Shown piece by piece: positions 34,501 through 41,859 of a stretch of 64,000 nt of DNA (position 1 is its first letter; every line of letters starts with the position of its first letter). Position numbers and translations under genes: made by a program. A model generated the notes under the pieces. That model worked only from the letters and a program-made list of their open reading frames with translations, had not been told where the DNA came from and did no database searches. The stretch comes from Modestobacter caceresii. Lineage in GTDB: Bacteria > Actinomycetota > Actinomycetes > Mycobacteriales > Geodermatophilaceae. The stretch spans positions 163,062-227,061 of the forward strand of contig NZ_JPMX01000075.1 in NCBI RefSeq assembly GCF_000761485.1. The letters run 5' to 3'.

Positions 34501-36170
34501 CCCAGCAGGCCGCGGCCCGGCGGCTGTCCCGGCGCGGTGCGGTGGTGCGCAGCGCCCGGGTGCTGGAGGCGCTCGGCCGCGTCGACACCGTCTGCTTCGA
34601 CAAGACCGGCACGCTGACGGAGAACCGGCTGCGCGTCGCGCGTCTCGTCCCCGTCGGTCCGGACGGCGGCACCGACGGCGGCGCCGCCCACGACGAGGCC
34701 GCCGAGCCGGAGCTGCTCCGGCTGGCCGCCGCGGGCATGGGCAACGGCGACGACCGGGCGCACGAGACCGACCGCGCGGTCGTGGCGGCCGCCACCGATC
34801 GCGGTCTGGGTCACGACGGCGCGCCGGACGAGGCGCTGGCCTTCACCGCGGGCCGCGGCTTCTCCGCCGCCGTCCGGGACGGCCGGCTCGTGGTCAAGGG
34901 CGCCCCGGAGGTGGTGCTCCGCCGCTGCGCCGACGACCCGCAGGTGCGCGACCGCGTCCGGCAGCTGACCGGCGACGGGCTGCGGGTGCTCGCCGTCGCC
35001 GACCGCGCGGTCGACGGCCTGCCCGAGGACCTCGACGAGGCAGCCGACCGGCTGACCTTGCGCGGGTTCATCGGGCTGGCCGACACACTGCGCGAGTCCT
35101 CGGTGCGCGCCGTGGAGCAACTGCGGGCCGCCGGCGTCCGGGTGGTGGTCGCCACCGGTGACCACCCGGGGACCGCCAGCGCCATCGCCGCCGAGGCCGG
35201 CGTCCCCGACGCCGACCGAGTGGTCACCGGCGCTCAACTGGCCCGGGCGTCGGACACCGAGCGGGCCCGGATCGTCCGCGAGACGGCCGTGTTCGCCCGG
35301 CTCTCGCCCGAGCAGAAGGTCACCCTGGTGGCCGCGCTGCGCCGGGCGGGGGCGACGCTCGCGATGACCGGCGACGGGGTGAACGACGCCGCGGCGATCC
35401 GGCTGGCCGACGTCGGCGTCGGGGTCGAGGGCGCGGAGTCGCCGGCCGCCCGCGCCGCTGCCGATCTGGTGCTCACCGACCTGGACCTCACTCGGCTGGT
35501 CGACGCGATCGCCGAGGGCCGGGCGATGTGGTCCCGCGTCCGCGACGCGGTGTCGATCCTCGTCGGCGGCAACGCCGGCGAGGTGGCGTTCACCGTGCTC
35601 GGCACCGCCGTCGGGGGGCGGGCGCCGCTGGGCACTCGCCAGCTGCTGCTCGTCAACCTGCTCACCGACATGTTCCCGGCGCTGGCCGTCGCGGTCGCCG
35701 CGCCGCGGCACGTCCCGGCCGGGGACGACGACGGCCCGCTCGCCGGGCACCCGCTCGCCGCCGTGCTGCGGGCCGGTCCCCACCGCGGGTTCACCGACGC
35801 GGTCCGGCACATGGTGCTGGTCCGGGGAGCGGCGACGACGGCCGGCGCCACCGGCGCCTGGGTCGTCGGCCGGTTGACCGGGCCGCTGCCCGGCCGGGCC
35901 AGCACGATGGGTCTGGCCGCGCTGATCACCACCCAACTGGCGCAGACCGCGTGGTCGGGTCGGCGCAGCCCACTGGTCCTGGCCACCGTGGCCGGCTCGC
36001 TCGCCGTCCTCGTGGGGATCGTGCAGACCCCCGGGGTGAGCCGGTTCTTCGGCTGTACGCCGCTGGACCCGGTGTCGTGGTCGGTGGTGCTCGGGTCGGC
36101 CGCCGTCGGTGCCGCGGGCGCAGAACTGGTCCCGGGCCTCATCGCCCGGTGGCGCAGCCACCCGGCGTGA
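31593..36170 (+). CDS. Large cation-translocating P-type ATPase (CtpH/CtpI-like)
   Basis: A 1525-residue P-type ATPase, far longer than usual (about 900) because of a roughly 650-residue N-terminal region that includes a metal-binding-like segment and a degenerate second pump-like half, as in mycobacterial CtpH/CtpI. The catalytic half is complete: SGLTGESLSV (actuator), AVPEGLPLVATVA (membrane ion site), FDKTGTLTENRL (phosphorylated Asp) and AMTGDGVNDAAAI (hinge). The PEGLP motif places it with the P2-like pumps. The ion is unknown. ATG 31593 follows CGGGGGTTCCC. It is transcribed alone. Confidence 0.88.
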   Translation: MAPLRLITWAGSAAREATRLATGAAALAAVPVVVGAGLLGETASVTSRVARAGATVATGSIHLARDVAVSGTRAVGTLVTGADPFPGGHLHDLVDAARGMVEPPLARHTRRVWGDRDRLQIEVEAPADDEAPEARTALRRQLERLEGVEWATVNDVVGRVLVAVDARRVTLDDVVGVVTEIEQARGATGVFPQRPDHPADLEPLLAAVLAAAVDTAAVGVAAAAKVLPIPAVHRHATLLMALLDTQQWLKRAVSDRVGPIGTDLVFEGTGALLHALTQSPTVPALNAAAAIQRALEMRARRQVWRRRERELCRPAPDDAAPEQPPGPRPGSLPAGPIETYRERLAPTELAAALGLVALTRRPGRSADLLKALTPKAAVQGRESFAAVLDLLLSRRGILPLDGSAYRRLDRIDTVVVDGRTLCTGPPTVVEATAEADGWDDADVWSAAARLLADDDADADAAAGNGTGRLRLGPPRTPSDAPGGEVRSLLKGRRRVGTAMVAPELDPHAESLLTTAADAGLRLVLSRHVGTREIAGLADDVTSAEEGLVDTVRRLQSDGRGVLLVSAVDGPALLASDIAVAPVLEGRGPAWGADLVTAPGLADACRIVAAVPDAKAVSRRAAGTALTGNVLGGLLAAVGSARYGQRRATTPGKWATVMTMTTGSWVAVRAAGRPVPAPTAHTPWHALEPDEVVRRLADLPRESEHRPGRVPAAARRVAEVPAVRIPARFARTVSAELADPLTPVLATGAAATAVLGEATDAFLVGSVTGINAVVSGLQRLRAETALEALLLDQGHCARRETDGGSEDVPATALRVGDVVLVEPGDVVAADARLLEVEDLEVDESGLTGESLSVAKSVAPTPGAEVADRSCMLFDGTTVVAGRGRAVVVAVGQATQAGRAARAAGGAAPPAGVQARLAELTRAVLPLTLAGGAAVTALGLLWRRPLRESVAAGVAIAVAAVPEGLPLVATVAQQAAARRLSRRGAVVRSARVLEALGRVDTVCFDKTGTLTENRLRVARLVPVGPDGGTDGGAAHDEAAEPELLRLAAAGMGNGDDRAHETDRAVVAAATDRGLGHDGAPDEALAFTAGRGFSAAVRDGRLVVKGAPEVVLRRCADDPQVRDRVRQLTGDGLRVLAVADRAVDGLPEDLDEAADRLTLRGFIGLADTLRESSVRAVEQLRAAGVRVVVATGDHPGTASAIAAEAGVPDADRVVTGAQLARASDTERARIVRETAVFARLSPEQKVTLVAALRRAGATLAMTGDGVNDAAAIRLADVGVGVEGAESPAARAAADLVLTDLDLTRLVDAIAEGRAMWSRVRDAVSILVGGNAGEVAFTVLGTAVGGRAPLGTRQLLLVNLLTDMFPALAVAVAAPRHVPAGDDDGPLAGHPLAAVLRAGPHRGFTDAVRHMVLVRGAATTAGATGAWVVGRLTGPLPGRASTMGLAALITTQLAQTAWSGRRSPLVLATVAGSLAVLVGIVQTPGVSRFFGCTPLDPVSWSVVLGSAAVGAAGAELVPGLIARWRSHPA

Positions 36171-36261
36171 GTCGCCCGGCCGTGCATCGATCGCCGCTGG
36201 GCCGGCCTCGAGGAACGCGGCTACCGGCGGCCGGGAGCCGCAGGCGGCCCCGGAACCCGGC

Positions 36262-36423
36262 TCAGTAGCGCGTGGTGCCGCCCGGGCGACCTCCGCCGCC
36301 GCGCTTGTTCCGGAAGTCCGCGATCGCCTTCTTGATCTTGGCCTGGTTGTGCGGCTTGCGGGCCTCCTGGATGACCTTCGACGCGACGCCGGAGATCAGG
36401 AGCTTGCGGATCATGCCTGCCAT
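36262..36423 (-). CDS. 53-residue basic protein, unknown
   Basis: A short gene starting at ATG 36423 after GAGGGAGACC. The product is amphipathic and basic: IRKLLISGVASKVIQEARKP, then KIKKAIADFRNKR and a Gly-rich tail. It has no Cys and no membrane helix. The composition suggests a membrane-surface or nucleic-acid-binding peptide. It lies between the ATPase end and the Nudix gene, in the same direction as the latter but 96 bp downstream of it. Confidence 0.65.
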   Translation of the reverse strand: MAGMIRKLLISGVASKVIQEARKPHNQAKIKKAIADFRNKRGGGGRPGGTTRY

Positions 36424-36519
36424 GGTGGTCTCCCTCTGGTGAAGCGGCCGGTGCTGGCCGCGATCCTCGGACCTGTGCCCCAGGACGACGAGATCCACTC
36501 CCGGCGGGTTCCCCGAGGC

Positions 36520-37656
36520 TCAGTGCGCGCCGGCGATGCGGGCGAGGGCCTGCTCCAGCACCGCGCGGGCCACCTGCCGGCGCGCCGCCTCGTCCAGCGC
36601 GGACGCGGGCACGTGCACGTGGTGCGTCGCCGCTGAGGTGCGTTCGAGCCGGAAGTCCGGGTGGTCGTCGGTGACGGTGACCGCGGCGTCCGGGTCGAGT
36701 CCGACGGAGAGCGTCTGCGGCCGGGCGTAGGCAGCGACCCGCTCCTCCCCCGCCGGCCGCACGGCCACGTAGTGCGGCATCACCGTGAGCGTCACCGGCA
36801 CCTGTGCGCCGACCTCGTCCACGAGCCGCTGGATCGCCGGTGCCACGTTGGGCGCACCCAGCTCACCGAACGTACGAGCCGGACCCGCGTCGTCCACCGG
36901 CCGGTCGGCCCGGTCGCGTTCCTTGCGCACCGGGCGGACACCGAGGCCGTCGGTCAGGTCCCGGCTCTCCCCGGCGCGGCGGTAGAGCTCGGCCGGCTTG
37001 CCCATGGCGCCCGGCCGCTCCTTGCGGGCGAACTCCCCGGTGGGCTGGATGAGCCCCTTGCCGACCATGTAGCGCCGGAACGTGTCGATGGACGGCCGGC
37101 TCTCCCCCGGCCCGGGCTGCGGTGCCACCGCATCGTGCAGCGCCTGCAGGCCCTTGAGGGTGAACGACTCGCCGAGCAGGCCGGCCGGGTCGGGGTGCAG
37201 CGCGTAGTCCTGGCGCACCCGGTCGACGGCCAGGCGCACGATCACGTCGTGGTCGAACGGCTGCCCGACTGCGTCTTCCACGGGCACCACCCGGACGTCG
37301 TCCCGGCTCGCCACCACCGGGTCGACGTCCTCGGCGAGCACCAGGACGACGTGCGCGACGCAGAGGACCCAGCCCCGGTCATCGCGCTCGGGATCCTCGA
37401 AGACGTGCAGCTGCTGCGGGCGCGTCCCGCGGAGGCCCACTTGCTCCGACAGCGAGCGGAGGACGGCGTCGGCCAGCGTCTCCCCCTCGTGCAGGAAGGT
37501 CCCGGGGAGCGCCCACTCCCCGCCGTCGGGGCGTTGGTGCTGGACGACCCCGAGAGCTCCGTTCCGTACGTCCACCGTCAGGACGGCGGTGTCCACCGCG
37601 ACGGACGGGCGTTGGTGACCCGCCGATGAACGGTTCTGCTCACCCTGGTCACTCAC
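36520..37656 (-). CDS. NrtR-like regulator: Nudix sensor domain plus winged helix
   Basis: A 378-residue protein. Residues about 20-150 form a Nudix fold. The Nudix box reads GTFLHEGETLADAVLRSLSE then QVGL: the catalytic RE-x-x-EE pattern is RS-x-x-EQ, so hydrolysis is probably lost, as in NrtR-type sensors. A winged helix follows (PSIDTFRRYMVGKGLIQPTG...). A further C-terminal domain of about 110 residues has no name. NrtR proteins bind ADP-ribose or related metabolites. It is divergent, with a 72-bp gap, from an ADP-ribosylglycohydrolase gene, which it probably controls. GTG 37656 is the start. Confidence 0.82.
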   Translation of the reverse strand: MSDQGEQNRSSAGHQRPSVAVDTAVLTVDVRNGALGVVQHQRPDGGEWALPGTFLHEGETLADAVLRSLSEQVGLRGTRPQQLHVFEDPERDDRGWVLCVAHVVLVLAEDVDPVVASRDDVRVVPVEDAVGQPFDHDVIVRLAVDRVRQDYALHPDPAGLLGESFTLKGLQALHDAVAPQPGPGESRPSIDTFRRYMVGKGLIQPTGEFARKERPGAMGKPAELYRRAGESRDLTDGLGVRPVRKERDRADRPVDDAGPARTFGELGAPNVAPAIQRLVDEVGAQVPVTLTVMPHYVAVRPAGEERVAAYARPQTLSVGLDPDAAVTVTDDHPDFRLERTSAATHHVHVPASALDEAARRQVARAVLEQALARIAGAH

Positions 37657-37728
37657 CCGTTGACCGTAGGGCGTGTGTGCGGCTGACTCGTACGCGGTTG
37701 CACGCCGTGCCACCGGGAGGGAGGCCAG

Positions 37729-39144
37729 ATGCCCAGACCCATGCCGCGCGACCAACGCGTCGCCGGCGCGCTGATCGGTTCCGCCGTCGGCGATGCTCTC
37801 GGCGCGCCGTTCGACTTCGGCCCGGCCGGCCAGTTCTCCGCCCGCTTCCCCACCGAAGCCCGTGGGGTGGCCACCGAGATGTGCGGCGGCGGATCGGTGG
37901 ACCGGGAGCCGGGCGAGTTCACCGACGACACCCAGATGGCGCTGCTGGTGGCGGCGTCCCTGGTCGAGCGGGACGGTCTGGACGAGGCCGACCTCTTCGA
38001 CCGGTTCCGCACCTGGCTGCGCGCCGGCGCGCCGGACGCCGGGAACCAGACCCGCGCCGTCCTCGGTTCCGGTCGGCCGTGGGACGTCGCCGCGGCCGAG
38101 CACTTCGCCCGGTCTGGGCACGCGGCCGGCAACGGCTCGCTGATGCGGACGACGCCGGCCGCGATCTGGTTCGCCCGGTCCGGCACCGAGGCCACCATGG
38201 ACGCCGCCCGGCGGATCTCCGCCCTCACCCACGGCGACCCGTCGGCCGGTGAGGGCTGCGCGGTCTTCCACGAGCTGGTGCGGGTGGCGCTGGACGGCGG
38301 CGACCCACTGGCCGCGATACCCGCAACGCTGGAGCTCGTGACGCCGGAGCACCGCGGCCGTTGGGCGACCGTGCTGGCACAGGACTGGACGCCGGACCAG
38401 GCGACCGAGAGCAACGGCGCGGTGTGGCCGACGCTCGGCTCGGCGGTGTGGGCGCTGCGTGGCGCGAGCGACTTCGCCACGTTGCTGCGCCGGGTGATCG
38501 ACCTCGGTGGTGACACCGACACGGTGGCCGCCGTCGCCGGCGGGCTGGCCGGTGCGATGCTCGGCATCGCCGGCATCCCGATGCGGTGGACCTCCGTCGT
38601 CCACGGCCGGGTGCCGGGCTACGCCGACAAGCGCTGGGACCTGGCCGACCTGCACGCCCTCGCCATGACCCTGGACGGCAGCCCGACCAACCGACACGTA
38701 GCGGCCCGCAGCGCTCGGATCGAGCCGCGCGAGGTGCTGCCCGGTGTATGGGCCGCCGACCTGGACGGTGCGCGGATCAGCGCTCGGGACTTCGCCGTCG
38801 TCTCGTTGTGCCGCACCGGCGAGCCCTTCGGGCACGACGTGCAGCGGTACGCGTACCTGACCGACGACGACGCGAACAGCGAGCTGGACGCCGTGCTGGC
38901 CGACGTCCTCGACGACATCGCGGCGCTACGCGCCGAGGGCCGGCCGGTGCTGGTGCACTGCCACGGCGGGGCGTCCCGCACCGGGCTGGTGCTGCGGGCG
39001 TGGCTGCGCCGGACGGCGGGCCTGTCGGCCGCGGAGGCGACGGCCAGGGTGCTGGACGCGTGGCCGTACCTGGGTCTGTGGAACGACAGCTTCACCGCCG
39101 CGCTGGACCGCCTGCCCCGGTCGACCGGCGCAGCGAGTGGCTGA
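37729..39144 (+). CDS. ADP-ribosylglycohydrolase fused to a dual-specificity phosphatase-like domain
   Basis: A 471-residue two-domain protein. The N-terminal ARH/DraG domain (about 1-300) has GSAVGDALGAPFDF, FTDDTQMALL and GGDTDTVAAVAGGLAGA, supplying the Asp residues for the two Mg ions that remove ADP-ribose from proteins. The C-terminal domain (about 330-465) has the Cys-phosphatase loop VHCHGGASRTG, an intact HCX5R. ADP-ribose removal and dephosphorylation may act on the same target or on ADP-ribose phosphates. ATG 37729 has GGGAGGGAGG upstream. The divergent Nudix regulator probably senses its product. Confidence 0.88.
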   Translation: MPRPMPRDQRVAGALIGSAVGDALGAPFDFGPAGQFSARFPTEARGVATEMCGGGSVDREPGEFTDDTQMALLVAASLVERDGLDEADLFDRFRTWLRAGAPDAGNQTRAVLGSGRPWDVAAAEHFARSGHAAGNGSLMRTTPAAIWFARSGTEATMDAARRISALTHGDPSAGEGCAVFHELVRVALDGGDPLAAIPATLELVTPEHRGRWATVLAQDWTPDQATESNGAVWPTLGSAVWALRGASDFATLLRRVIDLGGDTDTVAAVAGGLAGAMLGIAGIPMRWTSVVHGRVPGYADKRWDLADLHALAMTLDGSPTNRHVAARSARIEPREVLPGVWAADLDGARISARDFAVVSLCRTGEPFGHDVQRYAYLTDDDANSELDAVLADVLDDIAALRAEGRPVLVHCHGGASRTGLVLRAWLRRTAGLSAAEATARVLDAWPYLGLWNDSFTAALDRLPRSTGAASG

Positions 39145-39176
39145 GTCAGCCGACCGGCCTGGCTACGAGCGGCGAA

Positions 39177-39234
39177 GGTCGAGGTGGGCGACTTCGACAC
39201 CTGGGTGAAAGTGGTCGGAGTGACCACGTGCCGG
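39177..39234 (+). repeat. Dispersed intergenic repeat, copy A
   Basis: A 58-bp element with a conserved core (GGGCGACTTCGACAC-CTGGGT), a hairpin GTGGTC-GGAGT-GACCAC and a GACCACGT-CCGG end. Copy B is at 51,936-51,996. It lies between the convergent ends of the glycohydrolase and zinc-ribbon genes. Confidence 0.65.
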
Positions 39235-39266
39235 AGACGGTCGTCGTCCCGCGGTGAGCTGACCGG

Positions 39267-39536
39267 TCAGTCGGTCTGCGGATCCGGCCCCTTCGCGCAG
39301 GGCAGACAGAGCCAGTCGGGATCATCCGACCCGAGCATGCAGCCGCCGAGGATGAGCTTGCCCTCGGCGGCGAGGTCCATCGCGGTGATGTCTGGAAGGC
39401 CGTAGATCACGGGAAGTGCCCCGAGCTGCCCGCACCGGGGACACCGACGCCGGCGCGTGCGTCGCGCTGAGTCGCTGCGGCCGGCGGCGTCGCCCGTGAC
39501 CTGCCCCTCGGGTGACCCGCTCGTCATGCCCGGCAT
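39267..39536 (-). CDS. Small zinc-ribbon protein, unknown
   Basis: An 89-residue protein with an Arg-rich N-terminus and one zinc ribbon: CPRCGQLGALPVIYGLP, a middle GKLILGGCMLGSDDP and a final WLCLPCAK. The Cys pairs 45 residues apart would bind one Zn, and the GGC-xx-GSDDP segment is a recognisable signature of small actinobacterial proteins with no assigned function. ATG 39536 or ATG 39527 may be the start. It ends 11 bp after... the toxin gene lies on the same strand upstream with a separate promoter or read-through. Confidence 0.65.
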   Translation of the reverse strand: MPGMTSGSPEGQVTGDAAGRSDSARRTRRRRCPRCGQLGALPVIYGLPDITAMDLAAEGKLILGGCMLGSDDPDWLCLPCAKGPDPQTD

Positions 39537-39546
39537 CCGCGGCGGG

Positions 39547-39918
39547 TCAGCGCGACCTGACCCGAAGTCGCTCGGCGATCTCCTCGACCTCGGCCGAGCC
39601 GGCCGCCACGTCCATGACCAGCTGGAAGGCGGCGTCGTCGCTCAGCTCCGGTTCGTGGGCGTTGAGGTCGAGGAAGACGACTGTGGCCAACCAGCCCAGT
39701 CGCTTGTTCCCGTCGACGAGCGCATGGTTGCCCACCAGTGAGTGGAGGAGCGCGGCGGCCTGCAGCGACAACGTTGGGTAGGCCGGCTCTCCGAAAGCCG
39801 TCGCCCGGGGCCGCGCAGCCGCGGAGTCCAGCAGGCCCACATCCCGCACCGGGCCGGTGTCCAGCGCCCGGACGAGAGCCAGGAGGTCGTCTAGCTCGAG
39901 GTGCTCGACCTGGCTCAC
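39547..39918 (-). CDS. doc: Doc-type Fic-domain toxin
   Basis: A 123-residue toxin of the Fic/Doc family. The active motif HALVDGNKRLGW is the Doc variant of HxFx(D/E)GN, used to phosphorylate elongation factor Tu in characterised members. The rest is all helical. GTG 39918 overlaps the antitoxin TGA (GTGA), so the toxin depends on antitoxin translation. Confidence 0.92.
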   Translation of the reverse strand: MSQVEHLELDDLLALVRALDTGPVRDVGLLDSAAARPRATAFGEPAYPTLSLQAAALLHSLVGNHALVDGNKRLGWLATVVFLDLNAHEPELSDDAAFQLVMDVAAGSAEVEEIAERLRVRSR

Positions 39919-40121
39919 ACCGTGCCCAGCCGGTCGAGCACGTCGCCCCACTTCTCGATCAGGCGGCCCGAGCTCGCCTGAACGCGAGCGGCGTGGCCGC
40001 TTCGCTCATACCGCTCCAGGACGGCGCGCCGGACGATCTCCTGGCGCGAGGTGCCCTCCGCCTCCGCGAGCGCGGTGAGTGCGCGCTCGAGTTCGTCGTC
40101 GGTCCGCAGGGTCATGGCCAT
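39915..40121 (-). CDS. Ribbon-helix-helix antitoxin of the Doc pair
   Basis: A 68-residue RHH protein. MTLRTDDELERALTALAEAE forms the ribbon and first helix and GTSRQEIVRRAVLERY the second. The C-terminal arm would cover Doc. ATG 40121 is used; ATG 40115 two codons on is an alternative. An RHH partner for Doc, replacing the classic Phd type, is common in actinobacteria. A TGGTA-N9-TACCA repeat lies 7 bp upstream. Confidence 0.9.
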   Translation of the reverse strand: MAMTLRTDDELERALTALAEAEGTSRQEIVRRAVLERYERSGHAARVQASSGRLIEKWGDVLDRLGTV

Positions 40122-40128
40122 CGTTCGA

Positions 40129-40147
40129 TGGTACCGAAGTGATACCA
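40129..40147 (-). promoter_or_regulatory. Operator candidate of the Doc operon
   Basis: TGGTA-N9-TACCA, an inverted repeat immediately upstream of the antitoxin ATG, in the position expected for RHH autorepression. Confidence 0.5.
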
Positions 40148-40237
40148 CCAAGGGCGTGCGAGACGCCGCCTGGCCGATCGGCGAGGCGTCGAGGTCCACG
40201 TGGACGTCGACCCCGGGGCCACCACGGTGGAGCAGTC

Positions 40238-40274
40238 GTCGAGCATCGATTCGAGGGCCGGGTCGTCCTCGATG
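40238..40274 (-). pseudogene. Fragment of a DinB-fold gene
   Basis: These 37 bp match 30,862-30,898 of the intact DinB gene at 34 positions and translate to the same EDDPALE-x-ML-x-D segment on the minus strand. The flanks are degenerate. It lies just downstream of the helicase gene, as the intact DinB gene lies downstream of a helicase fragment. Confidence 0.7.
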
Positions 40275-40367
40275 CCGTGCGCCGCGCTCGAGGCGTTCGA
40301 CGTCATGTCGGCGGCGTCCGGGCTGGCGTCGTCGCCACCTCCGCTGCATCGAGGCTCCTGGGCGCGG

Positions 40368-41846
40368 TCATCGGGGAGGTCCCGAGGTCAGCCGCCGCGT
40401 GACGGCTTCCCCGCCGACGCGGCGGATCAGCTCGAGATCGCCGCAGACGACGAGCAGGTCACGCGCCCGGGAGAGCCCGACGTACAGCATCTCCCGCGCC
40501 CGCTCCTCGCTCCGGAAACCGTTCACCGCGAGCACGACCGCTGGCCGCTCCAGCCCCTTGAAGCCGAGCACGTGCCCGTAGAAGAGGTCATCGTCGTCCC
40601 AGTAGGTCGCCCAATAGGCGTCCTGCCCGGCGGCCTGCCGCTCGACCTGGACCGGGTGCCGGCTGTACGTGGTCAGCACCGCCAGCGACTCCGGCGGCCA
40701 GCCCTCGTCGAGCAGCGCGTCGGCTGCGTCGTCAGCGACGCTGACTGCGTCCTCCGCCGCGCACGGGAGGAACCGCACCGGGACGCCGCTGCCGCCACGG
40801 ATCCGCATCTGCGCCGGCGCGAGGCTGCTGAACGTGCCGGCGATCTGCTTGGTGTTGCGCAGGTTCTCCGGCAGCTCGATCGGCACCAGCGGCACCGTAG
40901 GCCGGCCCTGCCGGGCGAACACCCGCTGCCCCTCGTCGGAGAACACGTACAGGCAGCCGTCGTCCGGACGCCGCAGCGCCGCGAGGACGGCGGGCCACCA
41001 CGACTCGGCGAAGTCCTGCGCCTCGTCGATCACGATGGCGTCGAACCGCTCCTCCGCCGGCAGCCCCTCCGCCAGCGACGCCATCGTCTCGGGCAGCTGC
41101 TGCTCCCAGTACGAACTGTCGTCGTCGGAGCCGGGAGCCACGCCCCAGCTGATCCCGAGGTTGTGGAAGGTGCCCACGTACACCGGTCGCTGCCGCGTCG
41201 GGAGGGTCAGCACGCGCCGCCGCAGGTACTCGGCGAGGCCGCGGGAGTAGCACATCAACGCGACCCGCTGGCCGTCCGCGGTGAGTCGCCGGGCCTTCTC
41301 GATCGCCAGCCAGGTCTTGCCGGAGCCGGCACCGCCGCGGATCTCCACCCTGGGGTTGCCGCTCAGGTAGTCGAGCACTTTCGCCTGTGCGTGTGTGAGC
41401 AGGTCGCAGGCTGCCTCCCGCTCGGCCAGGTCGGCGACCAGGTCGGCCTGCGGGATCGCCGTCCCGGCCAGGCAGTCGACCAGCAGCTCGACGTCGTCCG
41501 GGGTCGGCGCGTCGTGCTCCTCCTCGGTGCGGCGCAGCGCCGACTCGATCCGGCCGGCCGCGTGGCTGGTCTCCGTGCTGTCGATGACCAGCCAGCGGGG
41601 CGCGTCCGGAGCCGCGAAGTCGGTGGGCAGCACGGTCGTCGGCAGCGCGACGAAGTGGTTTGACCGCGGGTTGCCCCGGGACCACCGTGGGTGCCGGTAC
41701 AGGAAGTCGCGCAACGACCGGTCGGTGAAGCGCAGGTTGCAGAACAGGACGGCGTCGTCGGGCAACTGGTCGCGCAGCGTCTGGACGAACGACTGCTCGG
41801 CGGGTGACTCGAAGGCCGGCTCCACCGGGTACACGCGCGCGGTCAC
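40368..41846 (-). CDS. UvrD-like helicase with a degenerate NERD N-terminus
   Basis: A 492-residue superfamily 1 helicase: Walker A GGAGSGKTWLAIEKA, IVIDEAQDF, ENLRNTKQIA, GFKGLERPAVVL and YVGLSRARDLLVV are all intact. Family members begin with a NERD nuclease-like domain. Here LPDDAVLFCNLRFTDR runs directly into SLRDFLYRHPRWSRGNPR, so the core with the catalytic D-E-x-K residues is missing by in-frame deletion. The protein is probably a nuclease-less DNA/RNA helicase. A remnant of a paralogue is at 31,291-31,380. It ends 94 bp from the DinB fragment and starts 14 bp after the exonuclease stop. Confidence 0.85.
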   Translation of the reverse strand: MTARVYPVEPAFESPAEQSFVQTLRDQLPDDAVLFCNLRFTDRSLRDFLYRHPRWSRGNPRSNHFVALPTTVLPTDFAAPDAPRWLVIDSTETSHAAGRIESALRRTEEEHDAPTPDDVELLVDCLAGTAIPQADLVADLAEREAACDLLTHAQAKVLDYLSGNPRVEIRGGAGSGKTWLAIEKARRLTADGQRVALMCYSRGLAEYLRRRVLTLPTRQRPVYVGTFHNLGISWGVAPGSDDDSSYWEQQLPETMASLAEGLPAEERFDAIVIDEAQDFAESWWPAVLAALRRPDDGCLYVFSDEGQRVFARQGRPTVPLVPIELPENLRNTKQIAGTFSSLAPAQMRIRGGSGVPVRFLPCAAEDAVSVADDAADALLDEGWPPESLAVLTTYSRHPVQVERQAAGQDAYWATYWDDDDLFYGHVLGFKGLERPAVVLAVNGFRSEERAREMLYVGLSRARDLLVVCGDLELIRRVGGEAVTRRLTSGPPR

Positions 41847-41859
41847 GCGGGCCTGCTGC

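Noticed and set aside
31185-36161. 1658-residue open frame on the minus strand opposite the P-type ATPase
   Set aside because: The plus-strand frame has a full set of P-type ATPase motifs. The minus frame is Gly/Arg/Asp/Gln-rich shadow sequence typical of very high GC coding DNA and has no domain.
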